A stretch of DNA of 13,164 nt, from positions 1-13,164 of the forward strand of contig NZ_KQ959904.1 in assembly GCF_001553005.1 (NCBI RefSeq), given 5' to 3'. The notes under the pieces are model-generated. The model saw only the letters and a list, made by a program, of their open reading frames with translations. It was not told the origin of the DNA and made no database searches. Of this stretch, positions 6,870-13,164 are shown piece after piece; within the stretch, counting starts at the first letter, position 1; each line of letters opens with the position of its first letter. Source of the stretch: Gemelliphila asaccharolytica (GTDB lineage: Bacteria > Bacillota > Bacilli > Staphylococcales > Gemellaceae). Position numbers and translations under genes: made by a program.

Positions 6870-6885
6870 AGTTACACGTGAAACA
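6870..6885. promoter_or_regulatory. parS: parS site (ParB/Spo0J-binding)
   Basis: AGTTACACGTGAAACA lies in the 40-bp mnmE-exonuclease gap. It matches the known parS consensus TGTTNCACGTGAAACA at every defined position but the first, and is palindromic around CACGTG apart from an A at its fifth base and its first base. Location beside oriC (about 3.3 kb from the rpmH side) is where parS sites cluster. It implies a ParB/Spo0J protein encoded elsewhere. Confidence 0.85.
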
Positions 6886-6906
6886 AAGAGAAAACAAGGA
6901 GAAAAA

Positions 6907-7683
6907 ATGAAAAAAATTAAAATGATTAGCTTTAACGTAAATGGATTAAGAGCTATAGTAAAAAAGAATTTTGAAGAAGATTTTAAAAAAATAGATGCAG
7001 ACTTTTTTTGTCTGCAAGAAACAAAAATGCAGGCGGGACAATTAGATTTGGAGTTTGAGGGGTATTATAGTTATTTTAACTATGCAGAAAGAAAAGGGTA
7101 CTCTGGCACGGCAATATATACAAAACACAAACCACTAAGTGTAAGGTATGGAATAGGTGAAGAAAAGCACGACACAGAGGGACGAGTAATAACTTTAGAA
7201 TATAAAAACTTTTATTTTATTACAGTTTACACTCCTAATTCAGGAAGTGAATTAAAAAGATTAGATTATAGAATGGACTGGGAAAATAGTTTTAAAAACT
7301 ACCTATTAGAACTTAACAAAGAAAAAGGGGTAATAATTTGCGGAGATTTAAATGTTGCTCATAAAGAAATAGACCTTAAAAATCCAAAATCAAACACAAA
7401 AAATGCAGGATTTACAAAAGAAGAAAGAAACAAATTCACTTCACTTTTAGAAAGTGGCTTTATAGATACTTTTAGATATTTTTATCCAGATAAAAAAGAA
7501 ATCTATAGCTGGTGGAGCTATAGATTTAATGCTAGAAAAAATAATGCAGGATGGAGAATAGATTATTTTGTTTCTAGTAAGGATTTAGAAAAATACTTGG
7601 TTGACGCAAAAATACATAATGATATTTTTGGAAGTGACCACTGTCCTGTAGAATTAGAAGTTGACGAAAAAATATTAAAATAA
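6907..7683 (+). CDS. Exonuclease III family apurinic/apyrimidinic endonuclease (ExoA/XthA-like)
   Basis: This Mg-dependent enzyme of the EEP fold cuts DNA 5' of abasic sites in base-excision repair and may degrade 3' ends. Its 258 residues are the usual length. All catalytic positions are visible: N10 and N12 (SFNVNGLRA), E38 (LQETK), Y108 (VYTPN), D147 and N149 (GDLNVAH), D219 (WRIDY), and the final GSDHCP with D244 and H245. The WWSYRFNAR motif (202-210) is typical of the Bacillus ExoA branch. AAGGAG (6896-6901) precedes the ATG. It is probably cotranscribed with mnmE, since no terminator lies between. Its 3' end overlaps the convergent membrane gene by 9 bp. Confidence 0.95.
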   Translation: MKKIKMISFNVNGLRAIVKKNFEEDFKKIDADFFCLQETKMQAGQLDLEFEGYYSYFNYAERKGYSGTAIYTKHKPLSVRYGIGEEKHDTEGRVITLEYKNFYFITVYTPNSGSELKRLDYRMDWENSFKNYLLELNKEKGVIICGDLNVAHKEIDLKNPKSNTKNAGFTKEERNKFTSLLESGFIDTFRYFYPDKKEIYSWWSYRFNARKNNAGWRIDYFVSSKDLEKYLVDAKIHNDIFGSDHCPVELEVDEKILK

Positions 7684-7965
7684 AAGTCCAAAAGAAACTT
7701 TAATATATTCAAATAAATAAACAAGACAAGAAAGGGTAAAAAATATACTAGCAATAAGGAAAAACTTGCTATTTCTTTTAGAATAAAGTAAAAAAGTATA
7801 ACAAGCACAAAAACAAGAAAAAATTGATCTAGTGACTACGTTGTCAGTTCCTTTTAAAAAATCAATAGTTAAAAAAATAAAAACTAAGATAAAACAAAGA
7901 GCGAAAGACAACTCTATACCACTATATTCAGAAAGTTTTTTTCTTTTAGAAAAATGTTTATTCAT
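7675..7965 (-). CDS. Small three-helix membrane protein, function unknown
   Basis: I do not recognise this 96-residue protein. I chose the start at 7965 (MNKHFSKRKKLSEY) because AAAGGAG (7971-7977) stands 5 nt before it. The frame extends 35 codons further upstream, but those codons run through the promoter and repeat DNA. A short positively charged N terminus is followed by three likely membrane segments at about 19-37 (LSFALCFILVFIFLTIDFL), 43-60 and 67-86, joined by KGTDN and SKRNSK loops; cysteines occur in or near the helices. The layout recalls small uncharacterised Firmicute membrane proteins such as the DUF6442 type, a weak resemblance only. It is the only gene here read toward oriC, and is divergent from the large surface protein. 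Confidence 0.7.
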   Translation of the reverse strand: MNKHFSKRKKLSEYSGIELSFALCFILVFIFLTIDFLKGTDNVVTRSIFSCFCACYTFLLYSKRNSKFFLIASIFFTLSCLVYLFEYIKVSFGLLF

Positions 7966-7998
7966 AGAAACTCCTTTTAAATTAAAATTCAAGTTAAG

Positions 7999-8025
7999 TT
8001 TATAATTATTATCTTTTTTTGTCAA
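7999..8025 (-). promoter_or_regulatory. Possible promoter of the small membrane protein
   Basis: On the minus strand a perfect -35 TTGACA (8020-8025) and a -10 TATAAA (7999-8004) are 15 bp apart, shorter than the optimum. The -35 is the proximal end of the tandem repeat that follows upstream. Confidence 0.45.
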
Positions 8026-8094
8026 ATGACACGCAAAATTGTCAAGATACAAAAAACTGTCAAGACACAAAAAATTGCAAAATCACAAAAAAAT
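8021..8094. repeat. Imperfect 18-bp tandem repeat
   Basis: Units begin at 8021 (20 bp), 8041, 8059 and 8077 (18 bp each). The two best copies are GTCAAGATACAAAAAACT and GTCAAGACACAAAAAATT. Neighbouring copies decay (GTCAAATGACACG..., GCAAAATCACA...). Read on the minus strand, three units present TTGAC, the core of a -35 element. Confidence 0.7.
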
Positions 8095-8234
8095 ATCAAA
8101 CAAAAAATGCAAAAAAGAAAAAAGGTTTTTTAAAAAAAATTTTAGAAAATCTTTTTTTTGTTTTTTCATTATTATTTTCAAAAAAAGAAGAAAAAGATAA
8201 TAATTTTACAATAATATTACTATTCAATATGTCC

Positions 8235-8254
8235 ATATATATATATATATATAT
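8235..8254. repeat. (AT)10 dinucleotide microsatellite
   Basis: Ten uninterrupted AT units followed by A. It lies 44 bp upstream of the -35 of the surface-protein promoter. Such tracts change length by slippage, so it may vary between cells or strains. Confidence 0.9.
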
Positions 8255-8298
8255 AATGTAAAGAAACATCCAAAAACTTAAAAAGTTAAATATATTTC

Positions 8299-8328
8299 TT
8301 GCTTACTCAGATAAAAGAATGTTATAAT
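8299..8328 (+). promoter_or_regulatory. Surface-protein promoter (extended -10)
   Basis: -35 TTGCTT (8299-8304), 18-bp spacer, perfect -10 TATAAT (8323-8328), preceded by TGT (extended -10). Transcription would start near 8335, giving a leader of about 54 nt before the ATG at 8389. Confidence 0.75.
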
Positions 8329-8388
8329 TTTAGTGGGAGAAAATAAGTTTAAAAAAGTATTTAAGTAAAAAAATAGGAGGATTAATTA

Positions 8389-11300
8389 ATGAATAATAAG
8401 AGAATGAAAGGTGATATAAATAATATCACAGGAGAAAAAATAAATCGCTATTCAATTCGTAAAGTAAGTTTTGGAGCTGCAAGTGTAGCTGTAACAGCCC
8501 TTTTTATGTTTTTGGGAGGTACAAGTGCTCAGGCAGCAGACAATAACAATACAAACGTAGCTAAAGAAAAAATAACAGTAGAAAAATCACAAGAAAATAA
8601 AAAAGAACAAGAAAAAGAAATAAAAAATAAAGAAAAAGCAAAAGAAAATAAAAAAGAACAAAATATACAAAATATAGAAGAAAAATCACAAGAAAATTTA
8701 AAAAAAGCAGTCGAAAGTAATGAAAACAAAGCGAAAAAAAGAACAAAACGTTCGCTAGATGCAGAAGATAGAGCGTCAACAGATTTAGATGAAGCAGCAA
8801 ACAAAGTTTTTGAAGCTCCTAAAGATGATGCAAGTGTCGAAGAGTTAATTTCAAAATTAAAAAATCTAGCAAACAGTGTAGAAAATAATAGTAAAATTCA
8901 AAATATGGACAAACTGGGAAATGAAAAACAAGTTAATCCCGGGGAAGTAAAAGACATTACTGAATTTGGTGGCTGGAAAGCTATTTCTGCAGATGGAAAA
9001 GCTGGGAAATTTGCAATAGCTAGAAAAACTGACAAAGGAGTTTTCCCAATAGAAACTATTAACACAGTATGGAACTCAAAAAGAAATGAGTATACAACTT
9101 GGATTATAGAACAAGCTTTTGAAAGAAATGGAGATTATATGCTTTTCTTATCAGAAGTAAGAACCCAAAAAACACAAAATGAAGAAACGTTTGACGGTCA
9201 GGCGTATAAAAAATCTGGAGAACCAGGATATATGGCAAAAGGACTTAAAGGCTTTAATGGAATTGAGAAAACATTTAAAGCTTATTCTAAAGAGAATGGT
9301 TCTAGGGTAAAAATATCATTTAAAACTGGATACTCAGGTGATATAGAAGGGTTTAAAGCTAAATATAAAGTAGAAGTTTTAGTAGAAAAAGACGGAAAAC
9401 TTGAAACTATTTATACAGCAAAATTTTCTCCAGTAGAAAATAAAAAGAATGCTGAAATGACCGTGACTGCTGCAAAAGACGGAAGCAACAATCCGAAATC
9501 TATAACGGTTACTGCTAGTGAAGCTGGTGATAGAGATAAAATGAATGAAAAATTAGCAGCTAATAAACCAAATGGAACAGCAGGAACTTTCACAAGTAGG
9601 GATATAGATTTACCTGAAGGAATAACTCAGTACACTGTAAGAATAAGTGCCGAAAATAATCAACTTTTAGGTATGGGATACCAAGCTCTTAACAAACACT
9701 ATGCACTGCCAATTTCAGGACTAGATTTTTCTATAAGTCAGGATACAAGCAAGGTAGCAAAAAATCTTTTGCAGAAAATATATGATAAACTTATTGCCTC
9801 AGAGAAAAAAGACACAAGAGGGAAAACAGAAGAATCTATAGAAAAATATAAACAAGAATTAGAAAAAATAAAAAATATTTTAAACGAGCCAAACTTAAAA
9901 CTAACAGATGAATACAAAAAATCTTTAAATTCTATTTTGGAAAAACAAAAAGAATTAAAAGTAGATAAAAAAGCCCTGATAGCATTAAAAGATGAACTAA
10001 GCGGTTTAGTAACGACAATATCTACCAAAGGAAAAACACCTTCAACAGTTGCAGAATATGACAGGGCAAAAGCAGAAGCTGAAAAAGCAATAGAAGAAGC
10101 TAAAGCACTTATAGATAAAGAAAATGCCACAGTAGAAGAAGTAGAACTTGCAGTAGCAAAAGTAAAAGAGAAAAAAGCACTTCTCCAAAAAAGAGAAGCC
10201 TTACTAATAGACTCAGCGACACAAGACCAAAAAGAAGATTTACAAAAAGCAGAAGAAAGCCTTAAAAAAGCAGATACAAAAGACAAAACACCTAATAGCA
10301 TAAAAGAATATGAAACAAAATATAATGAAATTTCAGCTGAAATAGAAAAAGCAAAAGAAAAAGCAAAAGAGCTTCTAAAAAAAGGTGAGGAACTAACAAA
10401 AACAGAAGCAGGAGAATTGCAATTAAAAATAGCTGAATTTAAAGCAAAATTAGCAGAAGCAAAAACTTTACTAAAAGATAAAGCAGATAAACGCGAATTA
10501 GAAAAAGAAAAACAAGCTTTAGAAGAGTTAACAAAAGAAGAAGACGTAGTAAAAGGAAAAACAAAAGCAACTTCAGATGCTTATAACTTGGCAAAAACAG
10601 AAGCTGAAAAAGAAATAGCAGAAGCTAAAAAAATAATAGAAGATGACAATATTTCTGCAGAAGAGGTAGCAAAAGAGCTAACAAAATTAAAAGCAAAAGA
10701 AGCAGAACTAAAAGTAAAAAAAGCAAGTTTAGTAGACTCTATAACAGAAGAGCAAAAAGAAAAATTAAACAAAGCAGATGAAGATTTAAAAGAAGCAAAC
10801 CTAGACGGAAAAACTCCAGAAAGTATAACAAAATACAATGAAGAAGTAGCAAAACTAAACGCAGAAATAGAAGAAGCCAAAGCAGAAGCTAAAAAAGTAT
10901 TAGCAAAAGGGGAAGAAGCTACAAAAGAAGAAGCAAGTGAAGCTATATCAAAAGTAAAAAGGCTAAAAATAAAATTAACAGAAGCAAAAGCAAAACTAAA
11001 AGATAAAGTAGATAAAAAAGCGTTAGAAGAAGCTAAAAAATCTCTAGAAAAATTAACAGAAGAAAAAGATATAGCAAAAGGAAAAACAAAAACAACTTCA
11101 GATGCTTACAACGTAGCAAAAGGACTAGCTGAAGCAGAGTTAGACGAAGCAGAAAAAGTAATAAAAGATGACAATGCGTCAAATGAGAAAGTAATAGAAG
11201 CATTAACCAACCTAAAAATAAAAGAAGCAGATTTAAAAATAGCAAAAGCAAGTTTAGTAGACGCTATAACAGGAGAGCAAAAAGCAAAATTAAACAAGGC

Positions 11301-13164
11301 AGATGAAGAGCTAAAAGAAGCAGATACAAAAGACAAAACTCCAGAAAGTGTACAAAAATACAAAGAAAAAATAGCACAGCTAAATGGAGAAATAGAAAAA
11401 GCTAAAGAAGAAGCTAAAAATATATTAAATAAACAAGATGATGCAACAAAATTAGAAGCTGGAGAAGCCCTTTTAAAAATAGCAGAAGTTAAAGAAAAAA
11501 TAGCAGAAGCTGGAAAACTTTTAAAAGACCAAGTAGACAAAACATTGCTAAAAGAAGCTAAAAAAGCTCTAGAAGAATTAACAGCAGAAAAAGATGTAGA
11601 AAAAGGAAAAACTCCTTCAACAGTAGAAAAATATAAAAAAGCCAAAGAAGCAGCTGAAAAAGAACTTGAAGAAGCAAAAACTGTAATAGAAGACCTAAAC
11701 GCAACAGACGAACAAGTAAAACAAGAATTAGAAAAATTAAATAATAAAAAACAAGAGTTAGCAGGAGCAAAAGCAGCTTTAGTAGAGTCTGCAGAAACAA
11801 GTGAAAAAGAAAAACTTCAAAAAGAAGTAGACAGCCTTCAAAAAGCAAATCTAGACGGAAAAACTCCAGAAAGTATTAAACAATACGAAGAAAAATATAA
11901 AGAATTAGAGCAAGAACTAGAAAAAATAAAAACAAAAGCAAAAGAAATTTTAGCTAAAGGAGAAGAAGCTACAAAAGTAGAAGTAGCAAAAGAAAATAAA
12001 GAAATAGCTAAAATAAAAGAAAAATTAGCAGAAGCAGAAAAACTCTTAAAAGACAAAGCAGATAAGAGAGAATTAGAAGTAGCAAAAGACGCTTTAGACA
12101 AAGAAATAAAAGATGAAGCAGAAACAGATGACAAAACACCTTCAACAGTAGAAAAATATAAAAAAGCACTAGAAGAAGCTAAAGAAGCACTAGCAGAAGC
12201 TAAAGGAGTAATAGCAGATGAAAATGCGTCAGAAGAAAAGGTAGCAGAGGCATTAGAAAAAGCAAATAACAAAAAACAAGAATTAGAAGCGGCAAAAGCT
12301 AATTTAATAGAAGCAATAACAAAAGAACAAAAAGAAGAGTTAGCAAAACAAGAAGAAGAATTTAAATTAGCAGATACAAAAAACAAAACTCCAGAAAGTA
12401 TTACAAAATACAAAGAAGAAATAGGAAAAATAAATACTGAAATAGAAGAAGCTAAAGCAGAAGCTAAAAATATTTTAACTAAAGGACAAGAAGCTACAAA
12501 AGAAGAAGCTGCTAAAATAATAGAAAAAACAAGAAAAATAAAAGAAAAACTAACAAAAGCAAGTACAGTTCTAAAAGATAAAGCAGATAAAAAAGAACTA
12601 GAAAAAGCAAGAAATCTTTTAGATGAATTAACAAAAGAAAAAGATGTAGAAAAAGGAAAAACAAAAACAACTTCAGATGCTTACAATATAGCAAAAGGAC
12701 AGGCAGAAGAAGTATTAGATGAAGCAGACGCAGTAATAGCAGACGAAAATGCGTCAGAAGAAAAGGTAGCAGAAGTATTAGGAAAAGTAAATGACAAAAA
12801 ACAAGCACTAGAAAGAGCAAAAGCAGCCTTAAAAGACGCTATAACAAAAGAACAAAAGGGCGAATTAGCAAAAGCAGAAGAATATCTAAAACCAGCAGAC
12901 ACAGAAGGTAAAACAAACGAAAGTATAAAAAAATATAAAGAAGAAGTAGCAAAACTAAACGATCAAATAGCAGAAGCCAAAGAAGAAGTTAAAAATATTT
13001 TAGCAAAAGGTGATGAAGCAGAAAAACTAGAAGCAGAAAAAACACTTCTAAAAATTAAAAACTTAAAATTGCAATTAGCAAAAGCAGCTAATTTATTAGA
13101 AAATAAAGTAAGCGAAAATTTAAAAGAAATAGCAAAAGAAGAAATAGACAAAGCCTTAGCTGAA
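8389..13164 (+). CDS. Giant YSIRK-type repeat surface protein (partial, runs off the window)
   Basis: The frame stays open for 1592 codons to the window edge. The ATG follows AGGAGG (8375-8380). Residues 21-32 are a perfect YSIRKxxxGxxS signal, with a hydrophobic core to about 44 and likely cleavage at AQA-A (49-50). This signal class directs proteins to the division septum for sortase anchoring, so an LPXTG signal is expected beyond the edge. Residues 51-135 are a K/E-rich stretch ending in RTKRSLD. Residues about 185-451 form a non-repetitive globular region (GGWKAISADGK, FAIARKTDKGVFPIETINT) that I think resembles the SasC/Mrp/FmtB intercellular aggregation domain; this is recollection, not a search. 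From residue 478 onward FIVAR-like helical repeats alternate. Codons are extremely A-rich. A role in adhesion or aggregation is inferred. Confidence 0.93.
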   Translation, partial: MNNKRMKGDINNITGEKINRYSIRKVSFGAASVAVTALFMFLGGTSAQAADNNNTNVAKEKITVEKSQENKKEQEKEIKNKEKAKENKKEQNIQNIEEKSQENLKKAVESNENKAKKRTKRSLDAEDRASTDLDEAANKVFEAPKDDASVEELISKLKNLANSVENNSKIQNMDKLGNEKQVNPGEVKDITEFGGWKAISADGKAGKFAIARKTDKGVFPIETINTVWNSKRNEYTTWIIEQAFERNGDYMLFLSEVRTQKTQNEETFDGQAYKKSGEPGYMAKGLKGFNGIEKTFKAYSKENGSRVKISFKTGYSGDIEGFKAKYKVEVLVEKDGKLETIYTAKFSPVENKKNAEMTVTAAKDGSNNPKSITVTASEAGDRDKMNEKLAANKPNGTAGTFTSRDIDLPEGITQYTVRISAENNQLLGMGYQALNKHYALPISGLDFSISQDTSKVAKNLLQKIYDKLIASEKKDTRGKTEESIEKYKQELEKIKNILNEPNLKLTDEYKKSLNSILEKQKELKVDKKALIALKDELSGLVTTISTKGKTPSTVAEYDRAKAEAEKAIEEAKALIDKENATVEEVELAVAKVKEKKALLQKREALLIDSATQDQKEDLQKAEESLKKADTKDKTPNSIKEYETKYNEISAEIEKAKEKAKELLKKGEELTKTEAGELQLKIAEFKAKLAEAKTLLKDKADKRELEKEKQALEELTKEEDVVKGKTKATSDAYNLAKTEAEKEIAEAKKIIEDDNISAEEVAKELTKLKAKEAELKVKKASLVDSITEEQKEKLNKADEDLKEANLDGKTPESITKYNEEVAKLNAEIEEAKAEAKKVLAKGEEATKEEASEAISKVKRLKIKLTEAKAKLKDKVDKKALEEAKKSLEKLTEEKDIAKGKTKTTSDAYNVAKGLAEAELDEAEKVIKDDNASNEKVIEALTNLKIKEADLKIAKASLVDAITGEQKAKLNKADEELKEADTKDKTPESVQKYKEKIAQLNGEIEKAKEEAKNILNKQDDATKLEAGEALLKIAEVKEKIAEAGKLLKDQVDKTLLKEAKKALEELTAEKDVEKGKTPSTVEKYKKAKEAAEKELEEAKTVIEDLNATDEQVKQELEKLNNKKQELAGAKAALVESAETSEKEKLQKEVDSLQKANLDGKTPESIKQYEEKYKELEQELEKIKTKAKEILAKGEEATKVEVAKENKEIAKIKEKLAEAEKLLKDKADKRELEVAKDALDKEIKDEAETDDKTPSTVEKYKKALEEAKEALAEAKGVIADENASEEKVAEALEKANNKKQELEAAKANLIEAITKEQKEELAKQEEEFKLADTKNKTPESITKYKEEIGKINTEIEEAKAEAKNILTKGQEATKEEAAKIIEKTRKIKEKLTKASTVLKDKADKKELEKARNLLDELTKEKDVEKGKTKTTSDAYNIAKGQAEEVLDEADAVIADENASEEKVAEVLGKVNDKKQALERAKAALKDAITKEQKGELAKAEEYLKPADTEGKTNESIKKYKEEVAKLNDQIAEAKEEVKNILAKGDEAEKLEAEKTLLKIKNLKLQLAKAANLLENKVSENLKEIAKEEIDKALAE
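9820..13164 (+). repeat. Alternating 84/91-residue repeat array inside the surface protein
   Basis: Using the G/D/N-K-T motif as unit start, units begin at 10030, 10282, 10555, 10807, 11080, 11332, 11605, 11857, 12130, 12382, 12655 and 12907. Spacings alternate exactly 252 and 273 bp. A-type units (84 aa) read GKTPSTV..Y or GKTKTTSDAY and continue EAK..I.D.NAS.E.V, like Pfam FIVAR. B-type units (91 aa) read GKTPESI.KY and continue AK.ILAKGEEATKEEA, then LLKDKADKREL. A shorter B-like unit of 70 aa starts at 9820. The last B unit reaches the window edge; a next A unit would start at 13180. Confidence 0.93.

Larger units (their letters stand above)
7966..8388. other. Divergent control region between the membrane protein and the surface protein
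   Basis: The 423-bp noncoding region contains, from left to right: the candidate minus-strand promoter, an imperfect 18-bp tandem repeat (8021-8094), a stretch of A and T homopolymer runs (about 8100-8210), an (AT)10 microsatellite (8235-8254) and the plus-strand surface-protein promoter with its ribosome site. A TTG-initiated frame crosses part of it (8019-8261) but has no ribosome site and looks non-genic. Confidence 0.6.

Noticed and set aside
7681..7703. Possible hairpin after the exonuclease gene (AAAGT with ACTTT)
   Set aside because: Only a 5-bp A/T-rich stem with no T run; not a credible terminator.
7966..8070. N-terminal extension of the small membrane protein to 131 residues
   Set aside because: It would cross the promoter-like elements and tandem repeat; AAAGGAG stands just before the ATG at 7965.
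8019..8261. Plus-strand 80-codon frame with a repeated NCQDTK motif
   Set aside because: It would start with TTG without a ribosome site; the amino-acid repeat is the 18-bp DNA repeat read in frame, and the end is translated AT microsatellite.
8529..8804. Minus-strand open frames opposite the surface protein (here and at many places from 9411 to 13151)
   Set aside because: They are complementary shadows of the A-rich repeat coding sequence: S/F/L-rich, without ribosome sites, and overlapping one another.
9820..13164. CRISPR array, because of regularly spaced repeats
   Set aside because: The repeats are in frame within one open reading frame, are protein-coding throughout, and lack identical repeats with unique short spacers.

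Overview
The window is a chromosome replication-origin neighbourhood from a very AT-rich, Gram-positive-type bacterium. The order tRNA-Gly, dnaN, dnaA, oriC, rpmH, rnpA, jag, mnmE is a shortened form of the classical origin cluster. A surface protein with a textbook YSIRK-G/S signal peptide points to Bacillota (Firmicutes). The extreme A+T content, strong AGGAGG-type ribosome sites, TTGACA/TATAAT promoters and FIVAR-like repeats fit a Gemella-like or Parvimonas-like commensal. The genus is inference; nothing here fixes it.

Left arm (1-3115, minus strand): tRNA-Gly(UCC) with two strong promoters, dnaN with its terminator, and dnaA. Origin (3116-3573, with a second cluster of DnaA boxes at 1500-1651): TGTGGAAAA-type DnaA boxes on both sides of dnaA, and a long AT-rich tract that could be the unwinding element. 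Right arm (3574-7683, plus strand): rpmH, terminator, rnpA with its own promoter, jag (khpB) overlapping rnpA, a CheY-like single-domain response regulator overlapping jag, a terminator, mnmE, a near-consensus ParB site (parS), and an exonuclease III family gene. The usual yidD and yidC between rnpA and jag are absent, as are recF and gyrB after dnaN and mnmG after mnmE.

Accessory part (7675-13164): a small minus-strand membrane protein of unknown function converges on the exonuclease gene. A 423-bp divergent control region then carries an imperfect 18-bp tandem repeat and an (AT)10 microsatellite. It is followed by a giant YSIRK surface protein, open to the window edge (1592 codons without a stop). 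Its repeat array alternates units of exactly 84 and 91 residues, both multiples of seven.

Functionally the core genes cover replication initiation (DnaA, beta clamp, oriC, parS), translation (tRNA-Gly, L34, RNase P protein, MnmE tRNA modification), RNA binding (Jag/KhpB) and DNA repair (exonuclease III). The right edge is a host- or biofilm-facing adhesin. Except for the small membrane gene, all genes are read away from oriC, co-oriented with replication. The points most worth checking are the response regulator coupled to jag, the cysteine cluster in the Jag linker, the parS site, and the regular repeat array with a possible slippage-prone upstream region.
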